DNA of 64,000 nucleotides from Avena insularis (Eukaryota > Streptophyta > Magnoliopsida > Poales > Poaceae). Below are positions 1 to 11,927 of the stretch, piece after piece. Where the stretch lies: contig CM042697.1 of NCBI GenBank assembly GCA_023614405.1, positions 187,425,189-187,489,188 on the forward strand, given 5' to 3'. The notes beneath the pieces are model-generated. The model made no database searches and was not told the origin of the DNA. It saw nothing but the letters and a program-made list of their open reading frames with translations. The position numbers and the translations under genes were made by a program. Each line of letters opens with the position of its first letter. The first letter of the stretch is position 1.

Positions 1-1737
1 GATGCGCCAAAGGCCAGGGAGTGTGCTCGTGTGGTCGAGGGGGCGAGGCATGGCGAGGAGTGGCCGGAATTGCTCGAAGAGCTCGTCGGAGTCCGCGGCA
101 GTGCGAGCCAAAATGGAAGCAGCCTGGTGGCAGAGAGTGGGTGGTTCCTGGGGGGAAACGGAGAGGGGGAGCAGGTGTTTAAGGGAGCATGGTCGCGGCA
201 AGATTAAGGCGAGGCATTGAAGCGAATTCAACCGCGGCATCAGTGGCAGGAAACGGCCGGCGCGGTCGTCGCGGGGTGAGGAAGAAACCTGACGGGTGGG
301 GTGTTGTTGTAGCGAGAGAGAGAAAGGAGGAGTGGGTCCAGGTAGTCAGCGGCTGAGTGGGTTCGACTATTGGTGGAAAACGTTTCACTCGTTGAGAGAG
401 GGGGGGTGGGCTGATGTTGGGCCAGTGGGCTGGGCTTGCTGGGCTGGCTGCTTTGTTTATTTTTTTTTCCTTCTCCTATTTATTTTTCTTTTTCCAATTC
501 TTTTATTCTGTTTTGATTTTGTTTAAATGCTTTCAAACTTTGTTTGATTTCAAACCTTTCTCAAATGTTCAGTATATTTCCATATTGTTTAAAAATGTAT
601 TTTAAATACTATTTTAGGAATAATTCTTTTATTTTACTTATGTTTTATTCCTTATTAAAATAAGCATAAGCATTTATTCAAATAAGATTGAATATATTTT
701 CAAACCTTTATTTAAATTCCAATCTTTCACAAAACCCTTTTTAGTAGGTTTATTTATTTATTAGGGTGTCAAATAATTCACTTTGAATTATTTGGAATAT
801 TTTATTAGGATTTATTAATCATTTAAATTGGGTATTTGTCTTTATTCCAATGAAATCAAATATGATTTTAATTCCATAAATTTTATTTAGTTGATTTCTT
901 TAATCCCATTTAGGTTAATTGAATAACTTTTATTCCACTTGTGTAAATTCCAAATATTATTTTCCCAAGCTTTAATTAGTCATTCTTATTAGGGATTTGT
1001 CTTAATCAAATGGAATAGAATTTGGTTGGGGCCATATTATTTTATTTGAATTTTATTTATCCATTTATTTCATTTGAACTTGGATCACATTCATTCCATT
1101 TATTTATGGATTTGGCCAAGATTTAATTTGGTCTTTAAATATTCCTCATTTAATATTTCTTTCTTTATCTTATAAAATCCATATCTTTTTATTTAAAGGT
1201 CCAAACTTGGTGATTCCAACTTTCAAAATTTTATTTAATATTTGTTTACCCTTTTAAATATCTTTATTTAGGATTATTTACTCACAATTGGTATGGATTT
1301 TTAGATAGGTACTTTATTAGCTTTGGAAATTAAATTTCCTCATCTTATTAAATTCATAAGATTTTATCTATGGCTCCAATTTAAGTGAAACCAATTTCTA
1401 TGGTTTTATAATATTTCTATTTGTCTTTCTTGATCATTTATGAATGTTTGTTGACAAATCTTTATATGGATCAAAACCATGGTCTTGGAGATATCTTGGA
1501 AATGATTTTATTCCATTAGGGTTTGGGTTTATTTCCCAAGTGCTTACATTCCTAGATGTATTTATGAAGAATGCATTTCACTTGATTTGAAATTAGTTGG
1601 ATTCAAACTTTATTCAAAGTTTGTTCAAGATGGGATTTTAAGTTTCCATTTAGAAACAAAAAGTTTCTTTTCACCTTGAATTTCAACAATTATTTATTTT
1701 TCACATTACAAAATTTGGAAAATTTTGGGATGTGACA
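1..1737 (-). repeat. LTR fragment, truncated at window start
   Basis: The GC-rich block (about 1-440) followed by an AT-rich block (about 440-1737) ends in TGTGACA, the same terminal signature as the LTRs at 5996 and 11902. The last 45 or so bases closely match those LTR ends, but the rest differs, so this is a related family. Read on the minus strand this is the first part of an LTR (TGTCACATCCC start). The base after the end does not look like the polypurine tract seen at 5997, so it may be a solo LTR or a broken element. Open frames inside (for example 296-526) have no recognisable domain. Confidence 0.7.
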
Positions 1738-1827
1738 CAGAGAAATATGGTCCATAGTAACATCGTCGATGACGGGGTACCAGGGACGCTGGGAACGCAG
1801 GTAGATGGGCCGCGGGTGGGCCAAATA
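1738..1827. other. Older target sequence, left flank of the LARD-like element
   Basis: This short GC-rich stretch lies between two LTR ends. It is contiguous in evolutionary terms with 11903 onward, because the element at 1828-11902 is flanked by the same five bases on both sides. No function is recognised. Confidence 0.5.
1823..1827. repeat. Target-site duplication AAATA, left copy
   Basis: AAATA immediately precedes the TG terminus at 1828 and is repeated exactly after the CA terminus at 11902. Five bases is the usual size for Ty3 and Ty1 integrases. Confidence 0.9.
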
Positions 1828-4800
1828 TGTAGAGGGAGTGTCCCAACCTTTATTAACATAAGGTGGTGTCCCCTGTGTTTACAATGCTAGTCCCTGGATC
1901 AATAGCTAGCATCCACAGTTTAGATGTAATATCAAGAAAGAAAGGTCATAATATAACTTTATAACCAGGAATAACATAATTTTATTACATCTTTACATGG
2001 CTCATTTGGCTATTACAATACATTGCAGCGGAATAACTATAAGCATGGGTCCTTCATCTTCAAAGTGCCACAGGCAAATGCTGGTTGTAGACTTTGTAAT
2101 CCTGATCAATCAATCAATCTTCTCTAAAACAATCAAACCTGCAACATTACAAGTTACAGCCACAAGGGTCAATACATTTGAATTGTATTGTCAAGTTTCA
2201 CTACTATGTTGAATTTAAGTGGATCCTATCATTACATGCATATTTGGCTAAGTAGAGTTTTAGGCTTATTTGCATAAAGCAATATTTTATCCTATCTCTC
2301 AAAATGGTTTTCATCCTTGATCAAATCTTTGAAAATCCCTTGGCAAAGTCCAAGTGTTTAGGTTGTTAACAAAATCTCCTTGAACTACTTGGTAACCCCA
2401 AGTGTTCAATTCTTCAACAAAAACCTCTTGAGTTCCTTGGTAACCCCAAGTACATCAAGTTTTAACCAAATCTCTTGAGCTCCTTGGTAACCCCAAGTGC
2501 ATCAAGCTTTAAGCAAAATCTCTTGAGCACCTTGGTAACCCCAAGTGCATCAAGCTTTAACAAAATCTCTTTGAATTCCTTGGTACCCCCAAGTGCATCA
2601 AGTTTTTATTTTAGAAATTGGAATGTCGAGATCTCCCATAATTCAAACTTTAGTTGCTCAGTATTGTCCATAACCGGGGACACGGCTAAGTACTTAGATT
2701 TTATTATCTTCTGCAGAAGTTGCACACTTTACCCACATGTCACAATCCCATCCTTTTGCCACCAGTGGCCACTGGATTAGTGTTCACCAAGATGGAGCAC
2801 TGGCAGATTGAGAATGTGACGAAGTCTTTCCAAAGGGTCCTCCCATACACCATTGCTAGCTTGTCTTCAGCACCCATGTAGGATTCCAGGTCCCCATGTC
2901 CAGTTAACTGAAGACAATGCATGGGTCTTCCCAATGTAGTTGACTAAGCCAGAGCCATAATAGCATGTGGTTGCACACGAAAGCCACAATTGGAGAAACA
3001 TGTTCAATCTCTAAGTTTCCTGGGTGGTTTCTTTTGGAGCACAACACAAAGAGATTGCCATAGACATGGTTCCTTTTGTTGCCACCTTCTCCAAAACTTA
3101 AAGTATCCTTGGCCACCCAGGTGGTTCATTGAGTCCTTGTTTTATTATATAAAATCACAAGTCCTTTTCTTAATCTCATAAAATCTCAACATGTATCTCT
3201 TTTCAAAATAAAGCATGGCTAAGCATGTAACAACTACATTGTTTTCTCTAAGGAATGCATAGGGTATCCTATTAGGATTTAGCATAGCATAAGTATAAAA
3301 TTATTTTCATGCATGTTTCAAAATCCACTAAGTATAGTGAAAATAGTAGGACTTTAGATGATAGTGTAACTTGCCTTTTTGGTAGGGAATGTTGGTTCAC
3401 TCCTTGATCTTGCTAGTCTCACCCTTTTCTAACTTCACTACAAGTCAATCAAGCAAACACAATATCAACTAGCATTCCAAACCAATAATCAATCAAACAA
3501 TTTCACACACATAAAACAATGGGATCTAAGTCATGCATGTAAGCATGCAAGGAATGGTTCTATTTGCAAGGGATGGTCTCCACTAGGTTTCTAAATTTTG
3601 TAAGGTCCAAAGTGGTCATTTACCAAAATGGCAAAGTCATTTGCAAAAGGGTTTTACCCAAAACCATTTCTAAATCCATTTAACATTTTATGTGGTGGAA
3701 AAATATTTTTATCAAGCAACAACTTTAAGTGGTTCACCAAATAAGTTGTTGTTTCTCAAGACTTGGTGTTTAGGGTCAGTAGCTTTGGTCCAAAACATTT
3801 TCCCAAAGTTTTTACTCCAAACCCATTTTCATAACAAATCTATTATTTTTATTTGGCTAGAAATGGCTAAATCAAGTTTTCCATCCTAACTTTTCCAAAT
3901 TTCATTTTCAAAACCATGGGTTGGTTCCTAGGGTCAGTAAGTTCACAATAACCATTTTGCCAAGGTTTCAAACTCAAAAACATTTTTGAATCATTTTTCT
4001 AATCTAAACAAGCATATAAAAGTTTCTGCAAAAACAAACACTCTAATGGATACTATTTGCTAAACCAAGGGCATGGTTGGCTAGGGCTTGTTCCGCTGAT
4101 TCCAATGATATAAAGTTTGTAATTTTTGGACGTGTGGATCCAAAGTTACAAAGGTTTGAAAATGAATCTATAACAGATTCAAATCTGTTTTTAAAACTAA
4201 ACCTGGCCACATGGAGCGTTCTAGTTGGATGATACCGGTTTGGCCGGATCGGCAACGTGGACCGCAGGATCTGAAGCGTATCGTGCGGCATAGGATCGAT
4301 CTTACCCTTTCGATAAGTCAATCAGTCGTGTGCATCGGATCTAGATCAGACGGCTCCTACTGACTTACCAAAAGCTGGCGGTGCTAGGACAACAGCGAGC
4401 GGCCAGATGGCGGCGGCGCTGGCGAGGCAGGAAGCGAAAAAGGCAGGGAGTAAGCTTACCAGAATCACGAGGATGTGGTGATGCTCAAAGTGAGGTCGAC
4501 GTGGCAGGGGGCGCACGGGAACGGTGGCGATTGCTCGTCGGAGACGTCGTCGGCGTCGGGTGGTTCTGTCTGTGGTCGAAGGCGACGCTGCGGATCTCCC
4601 TAAGGCAAGACAAGGGCATGGTTAGGTGCGTAAGACCAAGGCGAAGATGCTCGCATGATCGAGAAGCAGAGGGGCGGTCATTTCACTGGGAACTTCGTCG
4701 AGTAGGAGGCAGACGGTGGCGCTCGGAGCTTGTCGAGGGGCGGTGTTCAGGCGCCAGCAGTTGAGCGAAAACGCGAGGAGATGTGCAGGAGTGGGGAGTC

Positions 4801-5996
4801 TGGGTGCGTGGTCAATGAGACAAGGGGCGGCGTTGGGTCACCGGAATTGGCACTGGAGTGTCGTCGGAACAGAGGGAGTGCTAAGCCAAATTGGGGCAGC
4901 CTCGGGGCAGAGAGGGAGTGGCGACAGAGGGGAAGGGAGGAGAGGACGCTGGCGTTTAATAGCGTGCAGTCACGGCGAGGTTGTGGCGCGACATTACTGC
5001 GAATTGAACGCGGGCTTTGAATGGCAGCAACGGCAGCAAGGTTTGGGGGAGGAGGTCGCGGCGAAGAAGATGACCACGTGGCTGTGGGGTCTATCTGGCA
5101 GTGAAGGAGGGTGTGAGGGGGAGGGGTCCATCGGTCAGTTTCTTGGTGGGTTAGCAAGTTGGTGCGAACCGTTTTCTTTCGGGGAGGGGAGCTGGGCTGT
5201 TTGCTGGGCCTATTGGGCTTGGCAACTGGGCTAAGTCCAGATCCTTATTTTTTTTTCCAAATTGTTTTTCCTTTTCTGTTCTCATTTTCTGTTTTGAAAA
5301 CCAAACAATAAATCAAACAAACAAAACAAATCAAACATTCATCAAACTTTTCATTTGAATTTGGTTCTGTTTAACACATAAACCAAAGTCCAAAATGATA
5401 TAATATTTTAAATCTTTTTAGGTTCCATTCATTAATTAAATAAAATGGACCATGGTTTATTATTCAAATAGGGTTTGATTTTATTAATAAAATCTCTATT
5501 TGAAATCTAAATATTTTTCAAAACCAAATCAGTAGGTTTTATTTGAAAATACAAAATACTTTGGAAAAACTTATTTTAATTAATCAAATAAGTTTTTGAT
5601 GTTTTGGAAATAGTAAAACCTTTATTAATAAAACTTGGATATTAAATCCTTATTATTTTATTTAAATAAACCTTTACTATTTTTATCAAAGCAAAAATGT
5701 TTTATCTCAAAAGTTTGGCTAAGGTTTAATTTGGGTCTTTAAAATAATCTTTAACAAAATTTCTATTTCATTTGAAAACAAAATCCTTTTATTTAAAGAT
5801 AGTGATTCCAAAATATTTTATTTTACTTTATCAAATATTTTATCTTTTTAAATCACTTTAGGATTTTATTTGCTCCAACTTGGTTTGAAGTTCCAATTGA
5901 GTTCAAAAGTTTCTTACGCTACGAAAATCAAACAAAGTTTTATTTTATTCATGTATTTTTCACATTACAAGATTTGGAAAATCTTGGGATGTGACA
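1828..5996 (-). repeat. 3' LTR of the LARD-like element
   Basis: It aligns end to end with 7740-11902. From the plus-strand left it holds a region rich in polyadenylation-like motifs on the minus strand (AATAAA near 1974-1985), a tandem array of about 47 bases per unit (2338-2606), an AT-rich body, a GC-rich block (about 4380-5240) and an AT-rich end. Open frames in the GC-rich block, such as 4716-5234 and 4747-5157, are not conserved protein genes. Confidence 0.93.
2338..2606. repeat. Tandem array inside the LTR, about 47-base units
   Basis: Five to six imperfect head-to-tail units contain the core CTTGGTAACCCCAAGTGCATC followed by a short T/A-rich stretch ending AAAATCTCTTGAG. The first unit is the most degenerate. 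The open frame through it (2475-2780) encodes a repeated LVTPSASSF string only because the DNA is repeated. Confidence 0.9.
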
Positions 5997-6014
5997 GGCT
6001 ACCACCCTTAAAAT
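5997..6014 (-). other. Polypurine tract of the LARD-like element
   Basis: On the minus strand this reads TTAAGGGTGGTAGCC directly before the LTR start TGTCACATCCC. This is the expected plus-strand primer site for the 3' LTR. Just upstream on the same strand is CTCGGGACGAGATTT, a sequence I know from the pol end of grass Ty3 elements. Confidence 0.8.
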
Positions 6015-6186
6015 AAATCTCGTCCCGAGATTTGGGAAGGCTAGGGTTACAAGTAGGCTCAAAACAACTAGGGTACTACCACCCTTAAAAACTTTCAAAC
6101 AAAAAATTACATAATGTCCTTATCGGGATCCTGGAAAATTTTCTCTGGCAAACATTTGCATTGTGTCCTTAGTTTCCATGCTTGTC

Positions 6187-7065
6187 TCATGGGCCAAGGT
6201 TGAGTTTCTCCATAGGCTTGGTCAACTTGTTCTTCATCTTTTCTGGACAGTTGCTTGCATAATGTCCTGGGTTCTTGCAATTGAAACAGTGAATATCCTT
6301 GAGTTCTTTACGTGGCTCTTGTGGACAAGTCGCTACATAATGGCCTAGTTCTTTGCAGTTGTTGCACACTACTTGGCCAATCTCTTTATTCTTCTTGTTC
6401 TCTGGGCATCCACTGGAGTAGTGTCCCATTTCCTTACATTTACGACATTGCATAAGGCTCATGTCCTGCTTTTGTTTCTTGGGTTTCTTTAGTCCTTTGA
6501 ATTGGGTTGTCTTGTTTGGAGGTATAAGTGGTCCTTTTCCTTTCTTGGTAGACTTGGATCCTTCTTGTTTCCTTTGTTCCACAATGGAGTAGATGGGGCA
6601 TTGGATAGGAGTATGATTGTTTCCTTCACATAAGTAGCAAGTAGCTTGAGAGGTAGGACATTGTCCAACAGGATGTTTCTCTTCATAGTTGGGGCATTGA
6701 TCTCCATGCTCCCTGGAAGTATGGTCCTTGTCTCCACAAATAATGCAAGCTGGGGCTCCATCTAGAATAATATTTCTGTCATCCTTGTTGTCACAAGCTT
6801 TCTTGAGATAAATTTCTTCCATCTTGATCATTTGATCAGTCACCTTAAGCATCAGTTGGCCTTGGGTTTCCAAAAATCCTTGTAGTGTTGGATCTTCTCC
6901 ACTAGTGTTGGCTATGAACTGAGCTGTCACTTGGTTCAACTGGTGTTGGGTTGCTATGAGCTCTTTCATGCTGTCTTCTTGGTTGGTGTTGGTGTCATCA
7001 ACCTTGATATTGGAGTCTCTTGGAGTAGTCATCTGTTTGGGTTGAATGGAGATTAGAATAGGCAA
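6187..7065 (-). CDS. Gag-like protein with five CCHC zinc knuckles, intact
   Basis: This is an uninterrupted 292-residue reading frame, the only gene in the element. The N-terminal 100 residues are polar and probably helical (QLNQVTAQF region) with no recognisable capsid domain. From residue about 107 there are five zinc knuckles: a first variant, CIICGDKDH with a late Cys, then four standard CX2CX4HX4C units (CYLCEGNNH, CRKCKEMGH, CNNCKELGH, CFNCKNPGH). Lys-rich linkers (around KSTKKGKG and KKPKKQKQ) should help bind nucleic acid. The likely role is RNA binding or packaging of the element's own transcript into particles made by a partner; this is inference. The start at 7065 gives the longest frame; the Met at residue 12 (MTTPRD) is an alternative. 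Absence of stops in a region where neighbouring elements are decayed suggests recent activity or constraint. Confidence 0.85.
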   Translation of the reverse strand: MPILISIQPKQMTTPRDSNIKVDDTNTNQEDSMKELIATQHQLNQVTAQFIANTSGEDPTLQGFLETQGQLMLKVTDQMIKMEEIYLKKACDNKDDRNIILDGAPACIICGDKDHTSREHGDQCPNYEEKHPVGQCPTSQATCYLCEGNNHTPIQCPIYSIVEQRKQEGSKSTKKGKGPLIPPNKTTQFKGLKKPKKQKQDMSLMQCRKCKEMGHYSSGCPENKKNKEIGQVVCNNCKELGHYVATCPQEPRKELKDIHCFNCKNPGHYASNCPEKMKNKLTKPMEKLNLGP

Positions 7066-7725
7066 AAGATATTTCTAAGGAATCAATTCTATTCACACAC
7101 ATCACAATTCACAGAAGCAATGTGCATGCAATCACAAACAACTTTTCACTCAAACACAAAGTTCAAGCACATACTTAGGCAACAAAATGTTTTTGTTACA
7201 CCACATAAGTTGGTGGGTTTGACTTAACTAAAATATGGTGGTCCATCTATATGGTTCACTTGTGATCTTTCCATCCTTCTTTGGTTGATTCTTCCTTACA
7301 TGAAATCATGGTTTCCTTGGGAAAAACTCTTTGGTCACTAAACTTCAAGTGATGTGGGCTCCTTCTAACTTTTGCATTCCCTCAGTCTCTAAATCTTGAG
7401 CAAGATTTCCTTGTCTCACATGTAGTCCTTAGTGATATCCAAGTTAGAAGTCCTTGGTGAACATGCTGAAGATGTTGAAGTCATTAGAGTTGAAGAAGTT
7501 GAAGTCATTAGAGTTGAAGAAGTCCTTTGCACATGGTGTAGTCTTTGGCCATGGGGTAGGTTTTTCCATCAAGTTTGAAATAGAAGAGATGTAGAGTTGA
7601 AACCAAAATGGTTGAGGAAAGAGTTTAACTGTTTTTGTAAATAAGTTTTTGGAGCAAGTACAACACCTATTTTTCTAAGGGTTTTCGTCCAATCCTAAGT
7701 TTACAAATCCTACAGGCAACACAAT
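7066..7725 (-). other. 5' leader of the LARD-like element
   Basis: About 660 bases lie between the primer site and the CCHC gene. I see no coding potential. The stretch contains a perfect 24-base tandem duplication (7474-7521) and is otherwise plain sequence. It may hold packaging signals, which cannot be read from sequence alone. Confidence 0.6.
7474..7521. repeat. Perfect 24-base tandem duplication
   Basis: The unit GTTGAAGTCATTAGAGTTGA plus four bases (GAA-type end) occurs twice in direct succession, 7474-7497 and 7498-7521. It looks like replication or RT slippage in the leader. Confidence 0.85.
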
Positions 7726-7737
7726 GATCTGATACCA
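7726..7737 (-). other. Primer binding site, tRNA-iMet type
   Basis: On the minus strand the sequence reads TGGTATCAGATC two bases after the LTR end. It matches the 3' end complement of initiator methionine tRNA apart from the last bases. It fixes the transcription direction as minus. Confidence 0.9.
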
Positions 7738-7739
7738 TC

Positions 7740-10700
7740 TGTAGAGGGAGTGTCCCAACCTTTATTAACATAAGGTGGTGTCCCCTGTGTTTACAATGCT
7801 AGTCCCTGGATCAATAGCTAGCATCCACAGTTTAGATGTAATATCAAGAAACAAAGGTCATAATATAACTTTATAACCAGGAATAACATAATTTTATTAC
7901 ATCTTTACATGGCTCATTTGGCTATTACAATACATTGCAGCGGAATAACTATAAGCATGGGTCCTTCATCTTCAAAGTGCCACAGGCAAATGCTGGTTGT
8001 AGACTTTGTAATCCTAATCAATCAATCAATCTTCTCTAAAACAATCAAACCTGCAACATTACAAGTTACAGCCACAAGGGTCAATACATTTGAATTGTAT
8101 TGGCAAGTTTCACTACTATGTTGAATTTAAGTGGATCCTATCATTACATGCATATTTGGCTAAGTAGAGTTTTAGGCTTATTTGCATAAAGCAATATTTT
8201 ATCCTATCTCTCAAAATGGTTTTCATCCTTGATCAAATCTTTGAAAATCCCTTGGCAAAGTCCAAGTGTTTAGGTTGTTAACAAAATCTCCTTGAACTAC
8301 TTGGTAACCCCAAGTGTTCAAGTCTTCAACAAAAACCTCTTGAGTTCCTTAGTAACCCCAAGTACATCAAGTTTTAACCAAATCTCTTGAGCTCCTTGGT
8401 AACCCCAAGTGCATCAAGCTTTAAGCAAAATCTCTTGAGCACCTTGGTAACCCCAAGTGCATCAAGCTTTAACAAAATCTCTTTGAATTCCTTGGTACCC
8501 CAAGTGCATCAAGTTTTTATTTTAGAAATTGGAATGTCGAGATCTCCCATAATTCAAACTTTAGTTGCTCAGTATTGTCCATAACCGGGGACACGGCTAA
8601 GTACTTAGATTTTATTATCTTCTGCAGAAGTTGCACACTTTACCCACATGTCACAATCCCATCCTTTTGCCACCAGTGGCCACTGGATTAGTGTTCACCA
8701 AGATGGAGCACTGGCAGATTGAGAATGTGACGAAGTCTTTCCAAAGGGTCCTCCCATACACCATTGCTAGCTTGTCTTCAGCACCCATGTAGGATTCCAG
8801 GTCCCCATGTCTAGTTAACTGAATACAATGCATGGGTCTTCCCAATGTAGTTGACTAAGCCAGAGCCATAATAGCATGTGGTTGCACACGAAAGCCACAA
8901 TTAGAGAAACATGTTCAATCTCTAAGTTTCCTGGGTGGTTTCTTTTGGAGCACAACACAAAGAGATTGCCATAGACATGGTTCCTTTTGTTGCCACCTTC
9001 TCCAAAACTTAAAGTATCCTTGGCCACCCAGGTGGTTCATTGAGTCCTTGTTTTATTATATAAAATCACAAGTCCTTTTCTTAATCTCATAAAATCTCAA
9101 CATGTATCTCTTTTCAAAATAAAGCATGGCTAAGCATGTAACAACTACATTGTTTTCTCTAAGGAATGTATAGGGTATCCTACTAGGATTTAGCATAGCA
9201 TAAGTATAAAATTATTTTCATGCATGTTTCAAAATCCACTAAGTATAATGAAAATAGTAGGACTTTAGATGATAGTGTAACTTGCCTTTTTGGTAGGGAA
9301 TGTTGGTTCACTCCTTGATCTTGCTAGTCTCACCCTTTTCTAACTTCACTACAAGTCAATCAAGCAAACACAATATCAACTAGCATTCCAAACCAATAAT
9401 CAATCAAACAATTTCACACACATAAAACAATGGGATCTAAGTCATGCATGTAAGCATGCAAGGAATGGTTCTATTTGCAAGGGATGTTCTCCACTAGGTT
9501 TTTAACTTTTGTAAGGTCCAAAGTGGTCATTTACCAAAATGGCAAAGTCATTTGCAAAAGGGTTTTACCCAAAACCATTTCTAAATCCATTTAACATTTT
9601 ATGTGGTGGAAAAATATTTTTATCAAGCAACAACTTTAAGTGGTTCACCAAATAAGTTGTTGTTTCTCAATACTTGGTGTTTAGGGTCAGTAGGTTTGGT
9701 CCAAAACATTTTCCCAAAGTTTTTACTCCAAACCCATTTTCATAACAAATCTATTATTTTTATTTGGGTAGAAATGGCTAAATCAAGTTTTCCATCCTAA
9801 CTTTTCCAAATTTCATTTTCAAAACCATGGGTTGGTTCCTAGGGTCAGTAAGTTCACAATAACCATTTTGCCAAGGTTTCAAACTCAAAAACATTTTTGA
9901 ATCATTTTTCTAATCTAAACAAGCATACAAAAGTTTCTGCAAAAACAAACACTCTAATGGATACTATTTGCTAAACCAAGGGCTTGGTTGGCTAGGGCTT
10001 GTTCCACTGATTCCAATGATATAAAGTTTGTAATTTTTGGACGTGTGAATCCAAAGTTACAAAGGTTTGAAAATTGAATCTATAACAGATTCAAATCTGT
10101 TTTTAAAACTAAACCTGGCCACGTGGAGCATTCTGGTTGGATGATACCGGTTCGGCCGGATCGGCAACGTGGAACGCAGGATCTGAAGCGTATCATGCGG
10201 CACAGGATCGATCTTACCCTTTCGATAAGTCAATCAGTCGTGTGCATCGGATCTAGATCAGACGGCTCCTACTGACTTGCCAAAAGCTGGTGGTGCTAGG
10301 ACAACGTCGAGCGGCCAGATGGCGGTGGCGTTGGCGAGGCAGGAAGTGAAAAAGGGAGGGAGTAAGCTTACCAGAATCGCGAGGATGTGGTGATGCTCAA
10401 AGTGTGGTTGACGTGGCAGGGGGCGCACGGGAACGGTGGCGATTGCTCGTCGGAGACGTCGTCGGCGTCGGGTGGTTCTGTCTGTGGTTGAAGGCGACGC
10501 TGCGGATCGCCCTAAGGCAAGACAGGGGCATGGTTAGCTGCGTAAGACCAAGGCGAAGATGCTTGCATGATCGAGAAGCAGAGGGGCGGTCGGATTTCAC
10601 CTGGGGAACTCGCCGGAGTAGGAGACAGACGCGGTGGCCCTCGGAGCTTGTCGAGGACGGTGTTCTGGGGCGCCCGCGGTTGAACGAAGAGCACAGGGAG

Positions 10701-11902
10701 ATGTGCAGGAGTGGGGAGTGCGTGGTCAATGAGACAAGGGGCAGCGTTGGGTCGCCGGAATTGGCACTGGAGTGTCGTCGGAACAGAGGGAGTGCTAAGC
10801 CAAATTGAGGCAGCCTCGGGGCAGAGAGGGAGTGGCGACAGAGGGGAAGGGAGGAGAGGACGCTGGCGTTTAATAGCGTGCAGTCACGGTGAGGTTATGG
10901 CGCGGCATTACTGCGAATTGAACACGGGCTTTGAATGGCAGCAACGGCAGCGAGGTTTGGGGGAGGAGGTCGCGGCGAAGAAGATGACCACGTGGCTGTG
11001 GGGTCTATCTGGCAGTGAAGGAGGGTGTGAGGGGGAGGGGTCCACCAGTCAGTTTCTTGGCGGGTTAGCAAGTTGGTGCGAACCGTTTTCTTTCGGGGAG
11101 GGGAGCTGGGCTGTTTGCTGGGCCTATTGGGCTTGGCAACTGGGCTGAGTCCAGATCCTTTTTTTTTCCAAATTGTTTTTCCTTTTATGTTCTCATTTTT
11201 TGTTTTGAAAACCAAACAATAAATCAAACAAACAAAACAAATCAAACATTCATCAAACTTTTCATTTGAATTTGGTTCTGTTTAACACATAAACCAAAGT
11301 CCAAAATGATATAATATTTTAAATCTTTTTAGGTTCCATTCATTAATTAAATAAAATGGACCATGGTTTATTATTCAAATAGGGTTTAATTTTATTAATA
11401 AAATCTCTATTTGAAATCTAAATATTTTTCAAAACCAAATCAGTAGGTTTTATTTGAAAATACAAAATTCTTTGGAAAAACTTATTTTAATTAATCAAAT
11501 AAGTTTTTGATGTTTTTCAAATAGTAAAACCTTTATTAATAAAACTTGGATATTAAATCCTTATTATTTTATTTAAATAAACCTTTACTATTTTTATCAA
11601 AGCAAAAAAAATTATCTCAAAAGTTTGGCTAAGGTTTAATTTGGCTCTTTAAAATAATCTTTAACAAAATTTCTATTTCATTTGAAAACAAAATCCTTTT
11701 ATTTAAAGATAGTGATTCCAAAATATTTTATTTTCCTTTATCAAATATTTTATCTTTTTAAATCACTTTAGAATTTTATTTGCTCCAACTTGGTTTGAAG
11801 TTGAGTTCAAAAAGTTTCTTCTGGCCCTGAAAATCAAACAAAGTTTTATTTTATTCATTTATTTTTCACATTACAAGATTTGGAAAATCTTGGGATGTGA
11901 CA
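7740..11902 (-). repeat. 5' LTR of the LARD-like element
   Basis: It aligns along its full length with 1828-5996. Differences are scattered substitutions and short indels, most concentrated in the GC-rich block (about 10290-11150). In transcription direction this is the upstream LTR and would hold the promoter. I could not assign a clear TATA box. Confidence 0.93.
8250..8516. repeat. Tandem array inside the LTR, second copy
   Basis: This is the counterpart of 2338-2606, with the same number and order of units and a few substitutions. It shows the array was present before this insertion and was copied through reverse transcription. Confidence 0.9.
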
Positions 11903-11907
11903 AAATA
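11903..11907. repeat. Target-site duplication AAATA, right copy
   Basis: This is an exact match to 1823-1827, directly after the element's last base. Confidence 0.9.
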
Positions 11908-11927
11908 TAAGGCCACCTGGGTAGGCT

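Larger units (their letters stand above)
1828..11902 (-). mobile_element. Complete non-autonomous LTR retrotransposon, LARD-like, with giant LTRs
   Basis: The element has two LTRs (1828-5996, 4169 bases; 7740-11902, 4163 bases) around an internal region of only 1743 bases. Both LTRs begin TG and end CA on the plus strand, and AAATA flanks both sides. Transcription runs on the minus strand: the primer site is next to the right LTR and the purine tract next to the left LTR. No protease, RT, RNase H or integrase motif is present; the only gene is a multi-CCHC protein (6187-7065). By structure it is a LARD- or TR-GAG-like non-autonomous element that would need enzymes from a partner. The purine tract and the conserved sequence before it resemble the 3' end of grass Ty3 chromoviruses, which suggests that origin. 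The LTR pair differs by scattered substitutions and small indels, so the insertion is fairly young but not fresh. Confidence 0.92.

Noticed and set aside
1747..1830. Short open frame starting ATGGTCCATAG
   Set aside because: Fewer than 30 codons, no homology recognised, ends at the target duplication; not supportable.
2475..2780. Protein with repeated LVTPSASSF (also 8387-8584)
   Set aside because: It is a translation of the 47-base tandem DNA repeat, and its frame is broken by a one-base difference in the other LTR.
4381..5234. Overlapping open frames on both strands in the GC-rich LTR block (also 10397-11148)
   Set aside because: They lie inside LTRs, differ by frameshifting indels between the two copies, and have no domain. 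GC-rich sequence has few stops by chance.
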